64,000 nt of DNA from positions 1,229,493,070-1,229,557,069 of the forward strand of contig CM062819.1 in assembly GCA_031772625.1 (NCBI GenBank), read 5' to 3'. A model generated the notes under the pieces. That model did not search any database, was not told where the DNA came from, and saw nothing but the letters and a program-made list of their open reading frames with translations. The stretch is from Pinus tabuliformis (Eukaryota; Streptophyta; Pinopsida; Pinales; Pinaceae). The translations under genes were made by a program, and so were the position numbers. Of the stretch, positions 10,970-23,866 are shown piece by piece (the first letter of the stretch is position 1; the number at the start of each line of letters is the position of its first letter).

Positions 10970-13900
10970 TCCCATGTAGCTTCATCGGGACCAAAGTGCT
11001 TCCATTGCACTTTAACTTGCTCTATTTCTCAGTTCCGGAACATGAGCACCTTTTTCTACAATATACATTGAGGCTCTAGCTTGAATTAACCATCTGGTTC
11101 CACCTTCAATACAGATCAGTCAATTACATGATCAACATATTTAACATATTTCCTAATAAATGAGACATGGAAAACTTCATGGAATTTCACTGTCGAAGGT
11201 AGTGCAAGTCAATAGGCTACTGGCCCAATCCTCTCAATGATGTTGAAGGGTCAACAAATCTATGGTGTCAGCTTGGCACATATCCAATATGCAAGGAGCT
11301 CTTCTTTGGTTTGATGCGCAAGTACACCTATTCCCTAACCTAAAACTCCTTGAACAACCTGTTCCTATTAGCATAGCTATTTTGCCTATCTTGTGCTACC
11401 TTAAGATTTTTCTTGATCACATACATTTCGTGTTCTAGGTCTACCAACATATCTAGTCCAATCAATACTCTGCTAACTAGATCACTCCTATTAATGGGAG
11501 TGTTACAACTCTGCCCATACAATGCCTCAAAAGGAATCCTCCACAGTGACTCCTGATAACCATTGTTGTATGCAAAGTCTACCAAGGGGAGATACTCTTC
11601 CCACTTACACTGCTAATGCATCACATATATCCTCAACATATCCTCTAATATCCTATTGAACCTCTATATTTGTCCATATATCTGCGGATGATAAGCTGTG
11701 TTGAAGACAAAATCTGTGCCCAAAGCTGGAAATAACTCCTTCCAAAACTTGGAAGTGAACTTCGAATCCCTGTGTGATACAATATTCTTTGGAACACTCT
11801 TTAATCTAACCACATCTCTGATGAATACCTATGCCACATTACTAGATGAGAATGTAGACTTCACCGGAATGAAGTGTCCAACCTTTGTTAACCTGTCCAA
11901 AATGACCATGATGGAATCATGTTGCTTCACTATCTTCGGAAACCCTATGATGAAGTCTATGGAAATGACCTCCCATTTCCATTCGGGAATCGCAATCAGC
12001 TATACTAGGCCACTTGGATGATTACACTCTACTTTCACTCGCTGACAATGAAAACATCTAGCCACAAACTCTTCTACATCCCTCTTCAAGTTCAACCAAT
12101 AGTAAGATCTCTTCACTGCTATCAGTGTCTTCTGGTAACTTGGGTGACTTGAATAAGGTTTTGTATGAAACTCCATCAATATCCCCTTCTTGAGATCACT
12201 GTCATCTGACACATATATCCTGTCTCGAAACTTTACCAATCCATTTGCTGCAAGACAATAATCCAAGTCTTGTGAACCTACACTTGTACCTGTAGCACTA
12301 CCTATACATCTACCTGTACCTATACCACTACCTATACTTATACATGGACCATCACCTATACCTGGATCTGTACTATCACCCTGCTACAACCTGTGCGCAA
12401 TCTCCATATATCTCACATCTTGTTGTCCTACCCGCAATATCTTGTTCTGTAAATCTATCCCAGAAGAGCTCATAACTGCTAAGTGATTCACCTATACCCG
12501 CCTGCTACTAGCATCTGCCACTTTTTTCTCCTTTCCTTTGATGTATCTGATCTCAAAGTCGAATTCGTTAATCATGGCAAACCACCAAGCCTACCTACCA
12601 TTCAAATTTGGTTGGTCAAATAGATACTGGAACCCACTATGATAACTCATCAATGTGAACCTCCTACCTAGAAGATAGTGTCTCCATATCTTCTATGCAT
12701 GTATAAATTACTACCAACTCAAGATAATGTGTGGGATATTTCTTCTCGTGTTCATTCAGTTTCCATGACTCATAGCATACTACCTGTCCATCCTGCATAA
12801 GGACTCAACCAAGTCCTCTCTTGCACACATCTGTGCACACAACAAACTATTTGTCCACATATACAATATTCAACGCTAGTGCTTGTGTTAACAACTACTT
12901 GAGTTGCTCAAAACTAGCCTCACATTCCTTTTTCCATTCAAACTTCTTACCTTTTCTTTGCAAATATGTGGTAGGATAAGCATTTTGTGAGAAGTTCCTG
13001 ATGAACCTCTTGTAGTAACCTGGCAAACCCATGAAGGATCTCACCTCATCCACATTCATAGGAGCTACCCACACCATGATGTCTCTTATATTTTCTGGAT
13101 CTACTACAATGCCCTCCTTGGAGACCACATGCCCCAAGTAGTGTACCTTTGTCTAAAATAAACTGCATTTTCTAAGCTTCACATACAACTAATTCTCTCT
13201 CAACAATTTCAACATTGTTGCTAGATGCTCGGCATGCTCTTTTTCATTCTTAGAATATACCAGTATATCATTAATGAAAACAATAACAAACTTATCCAAA
13301 TATGGACACAATACATTATTCATCAAGCACATGAATGTAGCCAGAGCATTAGTTAAGCCATATGGAACTACAACAAACTCATAATGTCCATACCTGGTCC
13401 TGAATGCAGTCTTGTAAATGTCCTCTTCCTTGATGCATACCTGGTGGTATCTAGATCTCAGATCAATCTTTGAGAACATTGTTGCTCCTTTTAGTTGATC
13501 GAACAAGTCATCAATCTTTTACAAAGGATACATGTTCTTGATAGTCACTTTGTTCAACTACCTATAGTTAATGCATAATTTGAGAGCACCATATTTCGTC
13601 TTCACAAACAAGACCAGTACGCCCCATGGTGATACACTTGGCCTAATGTATCCTTTTTCCAACATTTCCTTCAGATGCAACTTTAACTCAACCAACTCAG
13701 GTGTGCTCATCCTATAAGATGCTTTTGATGTTGGAGCTTCCCCTGGCACTAACTCAATAGAAAAGTCTACCTCCCTTTGAGGTGGAAACTCTATAATGTC
13801 CTCAGGAAATACATCCATGAATAGCCGTAAAACCAGGCACTTGTTCAACACATCCACATCCTCAACCTTCTTAACCTTATCACTAGAAATGTGCACTACA

Positions 13901-14417
13901 AATAGCTTGCACCGTTTCCTGTGGCTACAATTGGCATGCATAGTTGTCACCGTCCTAATCGATGTTCTTTTCTTATTACCTTGTAAGACTCTTGGTTCTC
14001 CACTATCATCAACACACACAATAGATTTGTCATAGCATTCTACCTTGTTTCTATGTAGATACAACCAATCCATGCCCAATAGCATACTGTATGAACCCAA
14101 CAGTAATATATTTAAATGTGCTCTTGTACACATACCATTTAAGTCAAATGCACAAGCTCTTACCCAATGATCCACTTGCTTCTTTGTACATGTATCCAAC
14201 TGCACTAACCAAGGCTTTGCATGCAACTACTTATTCAAACCACACTTATCCACTGAGTCAGAACTAACATAGCTATAATTAGATCCAGGGTCAATCAAAA
14301 TAGAAATAACTTGATCACGGAGCTTACCATCCATCTCGATGATAGATGCCTGATGTTCTACTTGTTTTTTATCCAAGGTTGCATAGATATGTGGAATACT
14401 CTGACCAACATCTCCCA
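10970..14417 (-). pseudogene. GY1 pol (protease, RT, RNase H, integrase), inactive
   Basis: Continues gag in the same broad frame. Protease: ILIDPGSNYSYV near 14275-14310, with the active-site Asp kept. RT: 13200-13760, with [12 protein letters not shown] and PYGLTNA; the catalytic motif expected as FIDD reads [10 protein letters not shown] (13264-13278), so the first Asp is Asn. RNase H is badly decayed (12400-12880). Integrase: H2C2 zinc domain 12000-12266 (HTKPYSSH then CFHC), core 11600-12000 (IDFIIGF, SHRDSKF), then a C-terminal part to about 10970. Stops such as REN*LYV and YR*LNK sit where Gln is expected. It copies and integrates element RNA in an active relative; this copy cannot. 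Confidence 0.88.
12283..12383 (-). repeat. Degenerate acctat/acctgt repeat in GY1 pol
   Basis: About 100 bp of acctgtacc, acctatacc and actacctat units between RNase H and integrase. On the coding strand it reads as a Gly-Ile-Gly-rich linker (GIGDG, GSGIGTG) and is continuous with the integrase frame starting near 12266. It looks like a microsatellite expansion inside coding sequence. Confidence 0.7.
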
Positions 14418-15654
14418 TAGTCTATGCCTCCTCCGCAATGTATATCTTAGGCCTACCACTCTTGTACTGTGGAAAATCCCTCCTGCGATGATCTCCTCCA
14501 CAAGTCCAACATTGCACGAGCTCCTTATTCTAATCCTCAGATATATATCCCTGCCCTCTATCGGATGCATTGAGCCTCTTAAGTGGTGCAACATTCTTCT
14601 TGTTATCTAAATCCTGTGGTATTACTCACTTCTTGTCCCATTTTCCTTTGTTGTTTATTTTACCTATCCAATGTGGCTTCATCTTAGTTCAACGCTTTGA
14701 TTGTTCATAGCAATGCTTTAGTTTTCAAATAGCATCCTCCAATGATATAGGCTTGTCGAACTAAATACTATCTTTGATTACAACTAGTAACCCACTAACA
14801 AACCTTTGAATCTTAGCCTTCTCCTCCTTGAGGAAAGACACATACCTCAACAGTTCCAAGAACTTATTGGTGTACTCATCATATGTCATGGATCCCATCT
14901 TTAGTTTATAGACTTATTTTTCCCTGTCATCAAAGTACCTCTCTGATAGATACTTTTTCTTGAATAGCTAATCAAATTCACTCCAAGTTAGATCTTCCTC
15001 ATCTATGTCCTTGACATTCTTTACATCTTCCCACCAGATGTTCTCTTTACCTTTAAGACTGAAAGTAGCCACTCTAGCTTTCATGTTCTTTGAGTAGTTG
15101 TGCAACCTAAAGAACTTCTTCATACCAAGTAACCAAGCCTCTGCATCTTGTGATATATTTACCTCTTCATCAAAAGTAGGTGCCTTTGCTTTCTTAAAAT
15201 CATCTGGCAACTATCCAATATCACTCGTCTTGTAAAGGTGATATCGGTGATGATCATAGTGCTTATCTGAATCAAAACTAGAATAATACCTGTGTATATC
15301 CCTTCTCTTCTCTGCAGTGTCCAACAATCTGTCATCTCATATTGTGTCATCTCTATCTGATCAGTGACCGCCATGTGATCTACTACCATATACCCCATTA
15401 GTTTTTTCCTCGTGCTCATGATTTATCCAAAGTGGTCCTTGTCACTGCAAATATGACAAGCTTTGAAGTATGACTACATTTACCTCTGCTTACTTCTCCT
15501 ATGACTGTATGATTCTGTCATTATCTACCTTACAACTTCTTATCTCTTCCTTTAAACTTCTCAATGTTACTACCAAATCGGAAGAGTTCTCAACACCATA
15601 CTACTCTTCAGATTCATAGGGAGAGTCTCTGTAGTCAACCATCTTGCTAGCCAT
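14418..15654 (-). pseudogene. GY1 gag (capsid and zinc knuckle), decayed
   Basis: Start chosen at the ATG complementary to 15652-15654 (MASKMVDYRD), the first Met upstream of the capsid frame. The capsid domain lies at 14880-15210 (AEAWLLGMKKFFRLHNYS, LKGKENIWWEDV, TWSEFD) followed by KKYLSERYFDDR. The zinc knuckle near 14480-14515 reads CWTCGGDHRRRDF: the last zinc-binding Cys has become Phe. Gag forms the virus-like particle and binds RNA. About ten stops, mainly TAG. Retrotrans_gag family by motif. Confidence 0.82.
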
Positions 15655-16440
15655 TTGATATTTCTTCTTGCAAGGTATGTCATGTCAGTTAAACCAAATC
15701 ACAATAAACCAGCATACCTTAGTATAGCTCGGGGAGGATATCGTGTCTGCAAGATCAACAGATAAGCATGATACATGTATAACATAATTATAACAATATA
15801 TAAAAATAGTACACATGCATATAACCATGCAATTGTCATTATAGCTAAGGTCCAGTCATCAATGCATGACCTTAATACAACACACACTACAACCTCATGC
15901 ATGACAACATCCACTACATCACAATACACTTTGATCACATGCAAACATGAAAATGCATAAGCATTACATAACCATACATACCATGACCTTATGCATGATG
16001 ACATAAACCATACCATTGTACGTGGACCATGCACAACCACAATGTAGACAATACACTAGCCTAAATGTGGATAACACTCAAGCATGAGTATGTGTCACAC
16101 CCACACATAATGCATATAGTCAAGCATACATGAGAAACACTAGTAACAACATGTAGCATCATGTAACCCAACACACAAGAATGATACATATGACCAAATC
16201 ATACAAGAACATAAGCAAGCAAACCAAATGATACATGTAAGCAATACATAACAACATATAACTAGTCATACAATCACATCAATTCATCCAACAAAAGCAC
16301 ACTAAGTTCCACATGATGACATCATTGCAAAATGATAAACTTCATGCAAACGAAACAAGCATATGGAATGCAAGTGTGAGAGACACACATGTAATTGACA
16401 TAAATGCATGACCAACAAATAGCCCATCCAGTCCGAGGGC
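15655..16440 (-). other. GY1 leader region
   Basis: Leader between primer site and gag ATG, rich in cacatgcat and accatacata-like short motifs on the plus strand. No gene. Short open frames here are low-complexity translations. Confidence 0.7.
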
Positions 16441-16460
16441 TGAACCATGCTCTGATACCA
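16441..16460 (-). promoter_or_regulatory. GY1 primer binding site (initiator Met tRNA)
   Basis: The minus strand reads TGGTATCAGAGCATGGTTCA, the classical match to the 3' end of plant initiator tRNA-Met. It begins three bases after the 5' LTR end, and it fixes the LTR boundary at 16464. Confidence 0.92.
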
Positions 16461-17524
16461 CTCTATAACACCCTCCTCCAATATCTACCCAAGCAACTAG
16501 CCAGATGGGGTAAAAATGTGACGTTAGACCACTATGATATGATTCGACCTCCTAAGTCACATTAAGGAAGTGGAATGGATGAAAACACACCATACAGACA
16601 TCCAACAACATCAACATAACCCTGAGAGGACAAGTCAGCCACTCAGACAACCTGTCCCTGGGTCCCATTGTTGTTTTAGGTCTCTTGGGCCCCATTCGTT
16701 CTCATGCTATGGGCAAGGGAATGACCAAAAACCTAAATTTGCTCTCATGGGTCTGCCTGCTAGTGACTGTGGACCATAATTGTCAGTGTTGTGACAACGA
16801 CCCCTTGATTTAAGCCACTTTTCAAGCTCAGAGCTCAGGTCACTTCCCAGAATTGACCCATCTCTTCAAATTAGTAAGGTAACATGGAAATGAAAGTACT
16901 AAGGAAAATACATGTTCAAGACCTTGATTGGACCCCTACTAGCCATGATAGGCATTTCGTGAAACATATTGCAAATGTGTAATATATAGGTGTAATTCAC
17001 AGTTCTGAGCATAGGGGTCTCATACTTAGTTGGGAGTCACTAACAACCATTGATGCCTCAATGCATCAAATGTCATTCCATCCGTTAGATCATAGATACA
17101 TTGATCATTCAGTTATAATTAGGAACATGATGATAACCACACATGGATGTTGTCATAAAACACATACATAACCAACATAATAGAAACATAAATACGCATG
17201 AAAGTTTAGTCATATAAACCAAATCTAATCCATCAAAATGATCATAGAAATAAAAGGATAAATAACCTTTCATTAATGATGAAAAATCCAAACTTGGGAT
17301 GGGACTTCTACATTCCACCCAACCGTAGAATGGCTGAGCCAAATCTCTCTTTAGCCATTCACCCCCGTGCCATATTCCAAGCATGAATGTGGGATCTCAT
17401 AGAACACATCAATCAAAACTCATCCAGGGCTTCCAAAGGCCATCCACCTCAACCCATCAAATAGTGATTCCACCTCACGATTGGGCATCACCAAAACCAT
17501 CATCAAATCAATCTTTATCCCAAC

Positions 17525-17765
17525 CATCTACGGCTTCAGAGCGTTTTTCTAACCTGACTACGAGACTAGTAACTCAACCCACACCTTCTACTAGGCTCCA
17601 GATAATTTGTCCAACCAAGGCTAGGGGACTAGTAACTCACCCCACCAAGGGCTCCAGAGAGTTCGTCCAACCTAGGCTACAGGATTAGTAACTCAACCCA
17701 AGTTGTTCCAGGGCTCCATAACGTTTCTTCAACCAAGGCTATGAGACTAGTAACTCAACCCAAGC
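17525..17765. repeat. ~60 bp minisatellite in the GY1 5' LTR, four units
   Basis: Same array as 9330-9568, each unit ending gactagtaactcaaccca or a close variant. Unit order and spacing match the partner LTR. Confidence 0.85.
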
Positions 17766-18163
17766 TAAGGAAACATGAGAATAAAAAAAAAAAAAACACA
17801 ACAAGGAAATAAACCCACAATCACCATGGCTATCTAGGAAATGGCGAGCCTAGGAAATCCACTATCAATATCAGCCATCCTCCATGCTAATGACAGATCA
17901 CAACCAAACTACATGCATATGCCATGCATGCCAAAACTAATGAACAAATCATACATGAAACTCAGTACCTGCAATAAAATTTGATGTAGTTGTTGATGTC
18001 GATGCCTTCTTGTGATTTCCTTCTCTTCCTTTGCCTTATTGCTCCAAGAATCCAAGTATTCCACACCCTCCAAGAGTGCTCCAAGAAAAATCTAAGTATC
18101 CAAAAGTATGAGAGAGAGCTTCAACACTGAACTGACAAAAGGTTACCAACTGATCCTCAAAAG

Positions 18164-18173
18164 CCTTTATATG
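18164..18173 (-). promoter_or_regulatory. TATA-like box of GY1 5' LTR
   Basis: CATATAAAGG on the minus strand, about 305 bp inside the LTR start, at a position conserved (as CATAAAAAG-like forms) in the two other copies of this LTR. Inferred from sequence only. Confidence 0.45.
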
Positions 18174-18478
18174 GATGAGGCTCCTATTTTCTACATTTTC
18201 CATTATTTTCCTTCATTTTCCTCCTTACATGAAACTTGTGACATTTCGCCTCCCTTTTCTCCTAATTTCCATTATTTTCATAAATATATGTGCCAAAAAA
18301 TGTCATTTTTCCTTTTAATGCCTTAGCCATTGCCTTTGCAAATTTCCTTAGCCATAAACAAACAAATGAACACCCCCTAGGATGTATTTCCCAAAATTTA
18401 GCGTGGAATAAATGTCCCATCATCCATGGCTATTTTTTTTAACTTTTATTACATGAAATTTCCATGAGGGTTGTTACA

Positions 18479-20540
18479 ATAGACCTAGCCTAAGACCCAA
18501 AATATTTCACAAGAGACATCCCTCCCTAGGCTAGAAAGGGCTAGATTCCAACCCTAAATATTTGTTTGTTGCTACCTTTGGGTTCCTCTTCTCAGCTTGG
18601 AGGAATTACAAAGTGCTAACAGTCCGTATCAGAGTTGGATCCTTCCTCTAAAGGAACTAGTCAAGAAGGAGAAATACAGGAAGAAGCACCACCAGCACCA
18701 CGAGCATCAAAAATTATTGACTTGGGGACAAGTCAATGGACTGTGGTCGGGGCCTATCTGGTCCTTCATTTTGGAAGCTAAGTTATGACACGTTTTGGAT
18801 ATTGACCAAATTTTGACCAGAGTTAACCATTAGCAAGTCGTAGAGGAGATAGATGAAGAAGGAAGAGGGACCCACCAAAGATAAGAAATTTTGGATAACC
18901 ATCCAAAGAAATTAGGACTCAAGCAGTCACAATTGAGCTGAAAGGAATGCTAACCACCTAGGAAGTAGATATACCCGAGAAACAGAGGCATCTAAAAGAG
19001 AAAAAAGGTGGAGCATATGAGGGAGAAGCAACAGTGCAGGCGAGTGCATGGTTTAAGAAGGCTTGGTGGGGAAAGTAAAAAATGGAGGACAAAAAAAGAG
19101 TGTACTAAAATGTTGTTGTGGAGCTTACTGAACCCACACTATTATATCTTATCTTGCTCATGTATACCTGGTTATGTTAGTTATTATTCTGTAATGAGGC
19201 CTTCGAAATCGATGCATCACTGTAATGTTATTGAATATAATTGAAGGAGTTACAAGGTTCTGTGAGAATATTTATATGTAACCTGATGTTAACTTTTAAA
19301 AATTTTAGTATGATTACACATGCAAAATATATTTTCTTCTTGAATGCTTGAGCTGTCGTGATTTCACCTTTGATGTTCTAATTTTAGTTTTACTAGGTGT
19401 TCATGGTCTCCATGTGGTTTCTTCTGATACTGGATTTCATTCCCTTATATAAGTATGGTTGCAACACAACTCAGGTGAGTTGCATTATTTTTCTTGAATA
19501 GGGTGAAAATGTCGGTGTTACACTAGAATATGCTAGAGCCTTTGTTGGACCCTATGCCCTAACCCAAGGTCTCAACCCATCTATCACTTTTCCGCCAACA
19601 CTAATCATTGAAAAAAATTAGAAATGTGGCTTGGAAACTTTGACATGTAGAACCTCTTTTATGCCTCCTCTCTTTTCCCTGCTCATGGTATCATAGATCC
19701 TATAGGAACTCATACTATATTAGTTGTTTAGTTTCTTCATTAACTAAAGAAAAATATGTGCACAATGTTTAATATGTCTAGATCACCATGGAATGGTAAT
19801 AAAATGACCATGTTGAAATAAAAACATCATTGACAGTAACTAATTACAAATTGATTAGGGAATGAAATTTGGGATGTTACACCTTATCAATGATCTGAAT
19901 ATTTAGATCTAATTCCCATGTAGAAGAGTTTTGTAATTGTTACACCCACCAATAGCCTCAGGGACATATAAGGGAATGGGGTGTCCAATCATAACGTCCA
20001 ATGTTTCTTTTTAGAGATGGGGTTATCAATGTTCCTCTTCCTCCAACCACCTTAAACTCTTTTCTAATATCACCATCATATTCTGCTCATTGAGAGATTT
20101 CCACCTATGTAAATTTCATCTGAAATTGATCTCTAGATACAAAGTTATGTCCATGTAAAGATTCACCCTTCTTAGCACCATGTCAACATTTGTATTATTG
20201 AAACATATCTAACACATGGAAGTCTCTAATCACATGTCCTCATTACCTAGGACCATGTCATCACTTGACACATCAACCTACTTCTTGCATCCAAATCCAG
20301 GATCTTCCATAAATCCTTCATGTTATGATTTTATAATTTTTTTATCTTACAAATCCATTTAGCTTTGATATTTTCTTTTCCATGCTCTAATGGACTTTCT
20401 AAACCTTTTGGATTCCTTCTATGGTCAACAAGTTAACACTCCAAATATTTACATCTAGGAATTCTCAAATGTCCCATTTAAATGGATCTTTGGATTTTCA
20501 TATTCCACACCAACTACCATGGAAAACACATCACCTATTT
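18479..20540. other. Old interspersed sequence, no gene recognised
   Basis: Flank shared by the GY1 and CO1 insertions. A Lys/His-rich open stretch at 18597-18788 and another at 19008-19244 show no recognisable domain and sit among many stops. The phrase ggaatgaaatttgggatgttacacc near 19858 recalls an LTR end but has no partner. I see nothing else to name. Confidence 0.5.
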
Positions 20541-22451
20541 TGTTGTCATTGTAGTGTTAGAATTTATGTCAATAAATAATTATAGTTGTTTTTATTATCA
20601 TTTATGTCAACCTTATGATGGTGGATTTCATAATTTATGGTCAGCTACAAATGAGTTATCACTGATCTAATGCAGAGGTGTTGACTTGATGCAAAGATGG
20701 TGATCCATGTAGAGGTGTTTGGCAAACTAAGTCTTCATGATTCTAAATTTATACAGAGTTGTTTGGTCCTTATGATGATGTTATTGATGATGCAAAGGAG
20801 TTTGCGGAAGCCTGGCAGGGTCTGGAGATGTTATGGGAGGTTTGGCAAGCCTTGGAGACACTTGCAAATTAGGTTTTGAGCATGAAGAGAGCCTAACACA
20901 GGGTAACATAGGGATCATGGAGAAAAATTTCATTATAACATAGGTTCTTAGTACATTACCAGCATTAGTAATGCACTTTCCAAAAGGAGGACCAATGTTA
21001 CATTCTGTAAGTGAGTTTTTCCAGATTTTGTGCTCACTCAAGACATTTCCATGGGTATTTCCTATGGTAATTGCACTTGGTATTTGATCAAAGAGTCTAA
21101 GAAATTCTTCTAGAAGATGGTTAAAGTTATATAGATATTTCATTTAAATTATGTATATCATGGAGGATCAGGTCAAGGAGGAGAAATGTTCAAAGTAATA
21201 GATCAATTCATGACTGTTGGAAAAGAGAGTTGTTGAGCTTGGTACTACTTGGTAATTATTTCCTTAATCATTTTCGATCATCTATATATTAGGGAGAGAT
21301 TCATGTTGGAGAGGTTAGTTTTTTTGTGTGAGAGAGATATTATATTTCATTGAGAACAAATGGTGAGAGGAGTGAGATTAACATAGTCGATGTTTGACAC
21401 TCCTATAGCAGAGTGTGCATAGATCAACTGTAGAATAGAGCGTGTGTTGTGTGCAGAACTCATGGAAAAATATTGGTTGTGTGCAGAGTTAGAGTGATGG
21501 ATTTTATATGGATTTGTTGCATTTTATGATTGTAGGCATTACATATTCTTCAGTAGTTGTTGTATCTTGTATGGTTTCTAGTGTATTTGTTGTAGCTTCT
21601 ATGTGAGAGTGTTTGTAATGATTTTCTCCAATGTTTTGAGTCAAAGTATATACTATGTATTCAATATGTTAATGGTTGACTCACATTTTTGGATTGATTT
21701 ATGTTTTATGTTGAGATGATGAGACCTTATATGTTGATTTTATTTTGTACGAGTAGATTCAGTGCACTGCAGGTGTTAGTATTCAAATTGAGCTAGATGT
21801 GATTGTGAGTCCAATATGAAAATGGATGAAATGAGGCTCATAGGTGCTTGATTTGAGAGATCATAGATCCAATGTGAAGTATTCTAAAACATGGTCCACA
21901 AAGGAGTTTGAAGATTTAGGCATTTAGTGTGGTGAGTGGTGGCTTTCCAAGAAAGTGGTGATTGGGTGAGACATATTGGGAATCGTGACTTCCAATAGGT
22001 GGTGGTGTGAAAATTTCTTATAAGTTGTGGCCTATAGCGAGTAGTGGCTTGTGTGATTGGAAATTTGTGGCTTGCACATTGGTGGTGGCCAATGATCATA
22101 TGTAAAGAAGATCATTGCATATTAATAAGAAGAAGATGGTGCAAAATATATGCCAATAGTGAATTTTACCCCTTGTGTTTCCACCTTACATCTAGTGTCT
22201 CTCATGTGTGATGATGTGCATGTTATTGATTGATTTGGTGCTACTCATGGTTATGTGTTTCGTTCAGTTGCTTATATGCTTTATATGTTTATATGATCTG
22301 CTAATGTGTTTTTGGTTATGCATGAATCAGTCATTGTGAAAATAAAAGTTAAAATTCATATAAATTGGTCATAAGTCACACTATTGATTCACACCACCCC
22401 TCCCCCCCCCCCCCCCCCCACACACACAAGTAGTGCTAAAGGATTCTAACA
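20541..22451 (+). repeat. CO1 5' LTR
   Basis: 1911 bp, homologous to 25380-27024 plus 40724-41208 and, over its tail, to 55901-56989. Ends ggattctaaca. Contains gtggtggc-rich repeats near 21930-22090 and an 18-base C tract at 22402-22419. Confidence 0.85.
22402..22419. repeat. Poly-C tract in CO1 LTR1
   Basis: Eighteen C in a row followed by a short (CA)n. The same place has 9 C in LTR2 (41177-41185) and 6 in the third copy (56960-56965), so the run has changed length. Confidence 0.9.
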
Positions 22452-22475
22452 AGTTGTGTCAAGTAGGGATCTCAG
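22452..22475 (+). promoter_or_regulatory. Degenerate CO1 primer binding site
   Basis: Bases after the LTR read agttgtgtcaagtagg, which can be aligned with the copia-type agtggtatcagagcagg (Met-tRNA). Several mismatches and a gap, so identification is tentative; position right after the LTR is the main support. Confidence 0.45.
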
Positions 22476-22529
22476 TAGCAGCTTAATCACTATAGAATAA
22501 ATTTGGGAAGATCATATGAAAAATAAGAA

Positions 22530-23866
22530 TTTGTTTTTGGAATAGATCAACAAGGAGTTACAATTCTTCACAAAGATAACTTTGCAATATGGAAGGTGAA
22601 ATTAGATATGTACTTTTTGTTTCTTGATGAAAAACAGTTGTTGCTATTATAATATGGAATGGAAGATGAATTTAATGATATTGCTAAAGAGATTATTTTG
22701 TGTGGGATTTCAAGATCTCATAATATTTATGTAAGACACTGTGATACTGCAAAGAGATGTTGGCTAGGTTGCAAAGTATGTATTGTGGAGAAGACTTGTA
22801 AATATCAAAGAAATTTGAAGGACCTCGCCACCCACATGTTGATGAGGAGAATAATGTAAAGGATTATACACTTATATCAGTGGAAAATCGAGTCTCGTCA
22901 CAAGATGAAGATGAAAGCACAAATGATAGCAATGATGGATCAAGTATTGATGTAGAGGGACAACAAGAAGAAATCAACAGAAAAAAATGAAGTATTGGAA
23001 ACATTGAAGGAGAAAACAAAATATTGTGCAAAATTGGAAGCAGAAATAGCCTCTTTGAGATGTGATCTTGAAAAGGAAAATTATTAGCTAACTCGATATC
23101 AAAAGTTGGAGATGAGTACCAGAATATTGGGTGAGATTCTCAATAGTCAAAGGTCCCCTCATAAAGATCAGTTTCAAGTTTCAAGAAGAATCATTATCCA
23201 TGAAAGGAAAAGAAGAAAGAGTGACCAAGCATGTGCCTACTAGAAGAGGAGCGAAAGGAAGCCATAAAAAGTAGTAGCAACAAGGAATTCAATGAAGAGA
23301 AGAACCAATCAACAAAATCAAAGGCAAGGAAAACACAATGGTAGAATGCAGTAGCACTCAAGAGGAGAAAATATATCCCCCTAATGGGCCAAGGATCTGC
23401 GATACAAGGTATCAATGTTTATTTTATGGTTATTTATTTTCTTGCAATGGTTTTGGACATACAACAATAGAATCCAAGTACTTTGAAATAAAACAAATAT
23501 TTATGAAGAAAAATGAAATCCAAGGTATATTTTATGCTAATGTTGAATGTTTCAAGTGTGGTAACCTTGGCTTCAAGTGTGGTAACCTTGGCCATAAAGC
23601 ATTATCTTTCATATCTAGTGGAACAAAGTCTACATAAATTGTAGGACAACCATTGAAGACAAAGAAGGTGTGGAGAACAAAAGGGACTCATGTCATGTAT
23701 CAGCCTACTAAAGTTTGGAAGAGAAAATATAAGATGCAAATATCTAATTCTAGTAAATGTCCAAAAGATTACAAGGGAGGACAACATGTTCCTAATTTTT
23801 TACTGAGTGGTTCACAAGTAGACAATCTATTCAAGGGAAGTATATCTTCTTTAGATTCCAAGTAGA
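22530..23866 (+). pseudogene. CO1 gag with zinc knuckles, decayed
   Basis: A copia-type gag spread over frames: N-terminal part 22545-22860 (DNFAIWKVKLDMYF, RHCDTAKRCW, typical of the UBN2-like gag domain), a Glu/Lys-rich helical part 22970-23190 (KLEAEIASLRCDLEKEN, then STRILGEILNSQRSP), and a knuckle region 23338-23637 (CFSCNGFGH; ECFKCGNLG...GHKAL). A 21 bp tandem duplication inside the second knuckle (23550-23594) repeats FKCGNLG. The basic tail 23653-23865 ends at TAG 23863, where protease would normally follow but does not. At least three frameshifts and several stops. Gag packages element RNA. Confidence 0.72.

Larger units (their letters stand above)
8269..18478 (-). mobile_element. 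Complete Ty3/gypsy LTR retrotransposon GY1
   Basis: Minus-strand element with LTRs at 8269-10297 (3' LTR) and 16464-18478 (5' LTR), a Met-tRNA primer site at 16441-16460, gag-pol 10970-15654 and a polypurine tract at 10298-10320. LTRs run TG...CA on the minus strand; the inner end of the 5' LTR has decayed to TA. Flanks atcga (8264-8268) and ataga (18479-18483) are a target duplication with one mismatch. Order gag, PR, RT, RNase H, IN is Ty3-like. Many stops and mutated catalytic residues make it immobile. Confidence 0.9.
16464..18478 (-). repeat. GY1 5' LTR
   Basis: About 2015 bp, partner of 8269-10297. Carries the same fourfold minisatellite (17525-17765). A TATA-like CATATAAAGG on the minus strand (18164-18173) is a plausible promoter; the matching site in the 3' LTR is CATAAAAAG. 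Outer end is TGTAACAACC on the minus strand. Confidence 0.9.

Noticed and set aside
10772..10975. Trp/Gly-rich minus-strand frame
   Set aside because: Translation of a short tandem repeat in the GY1 3' region.
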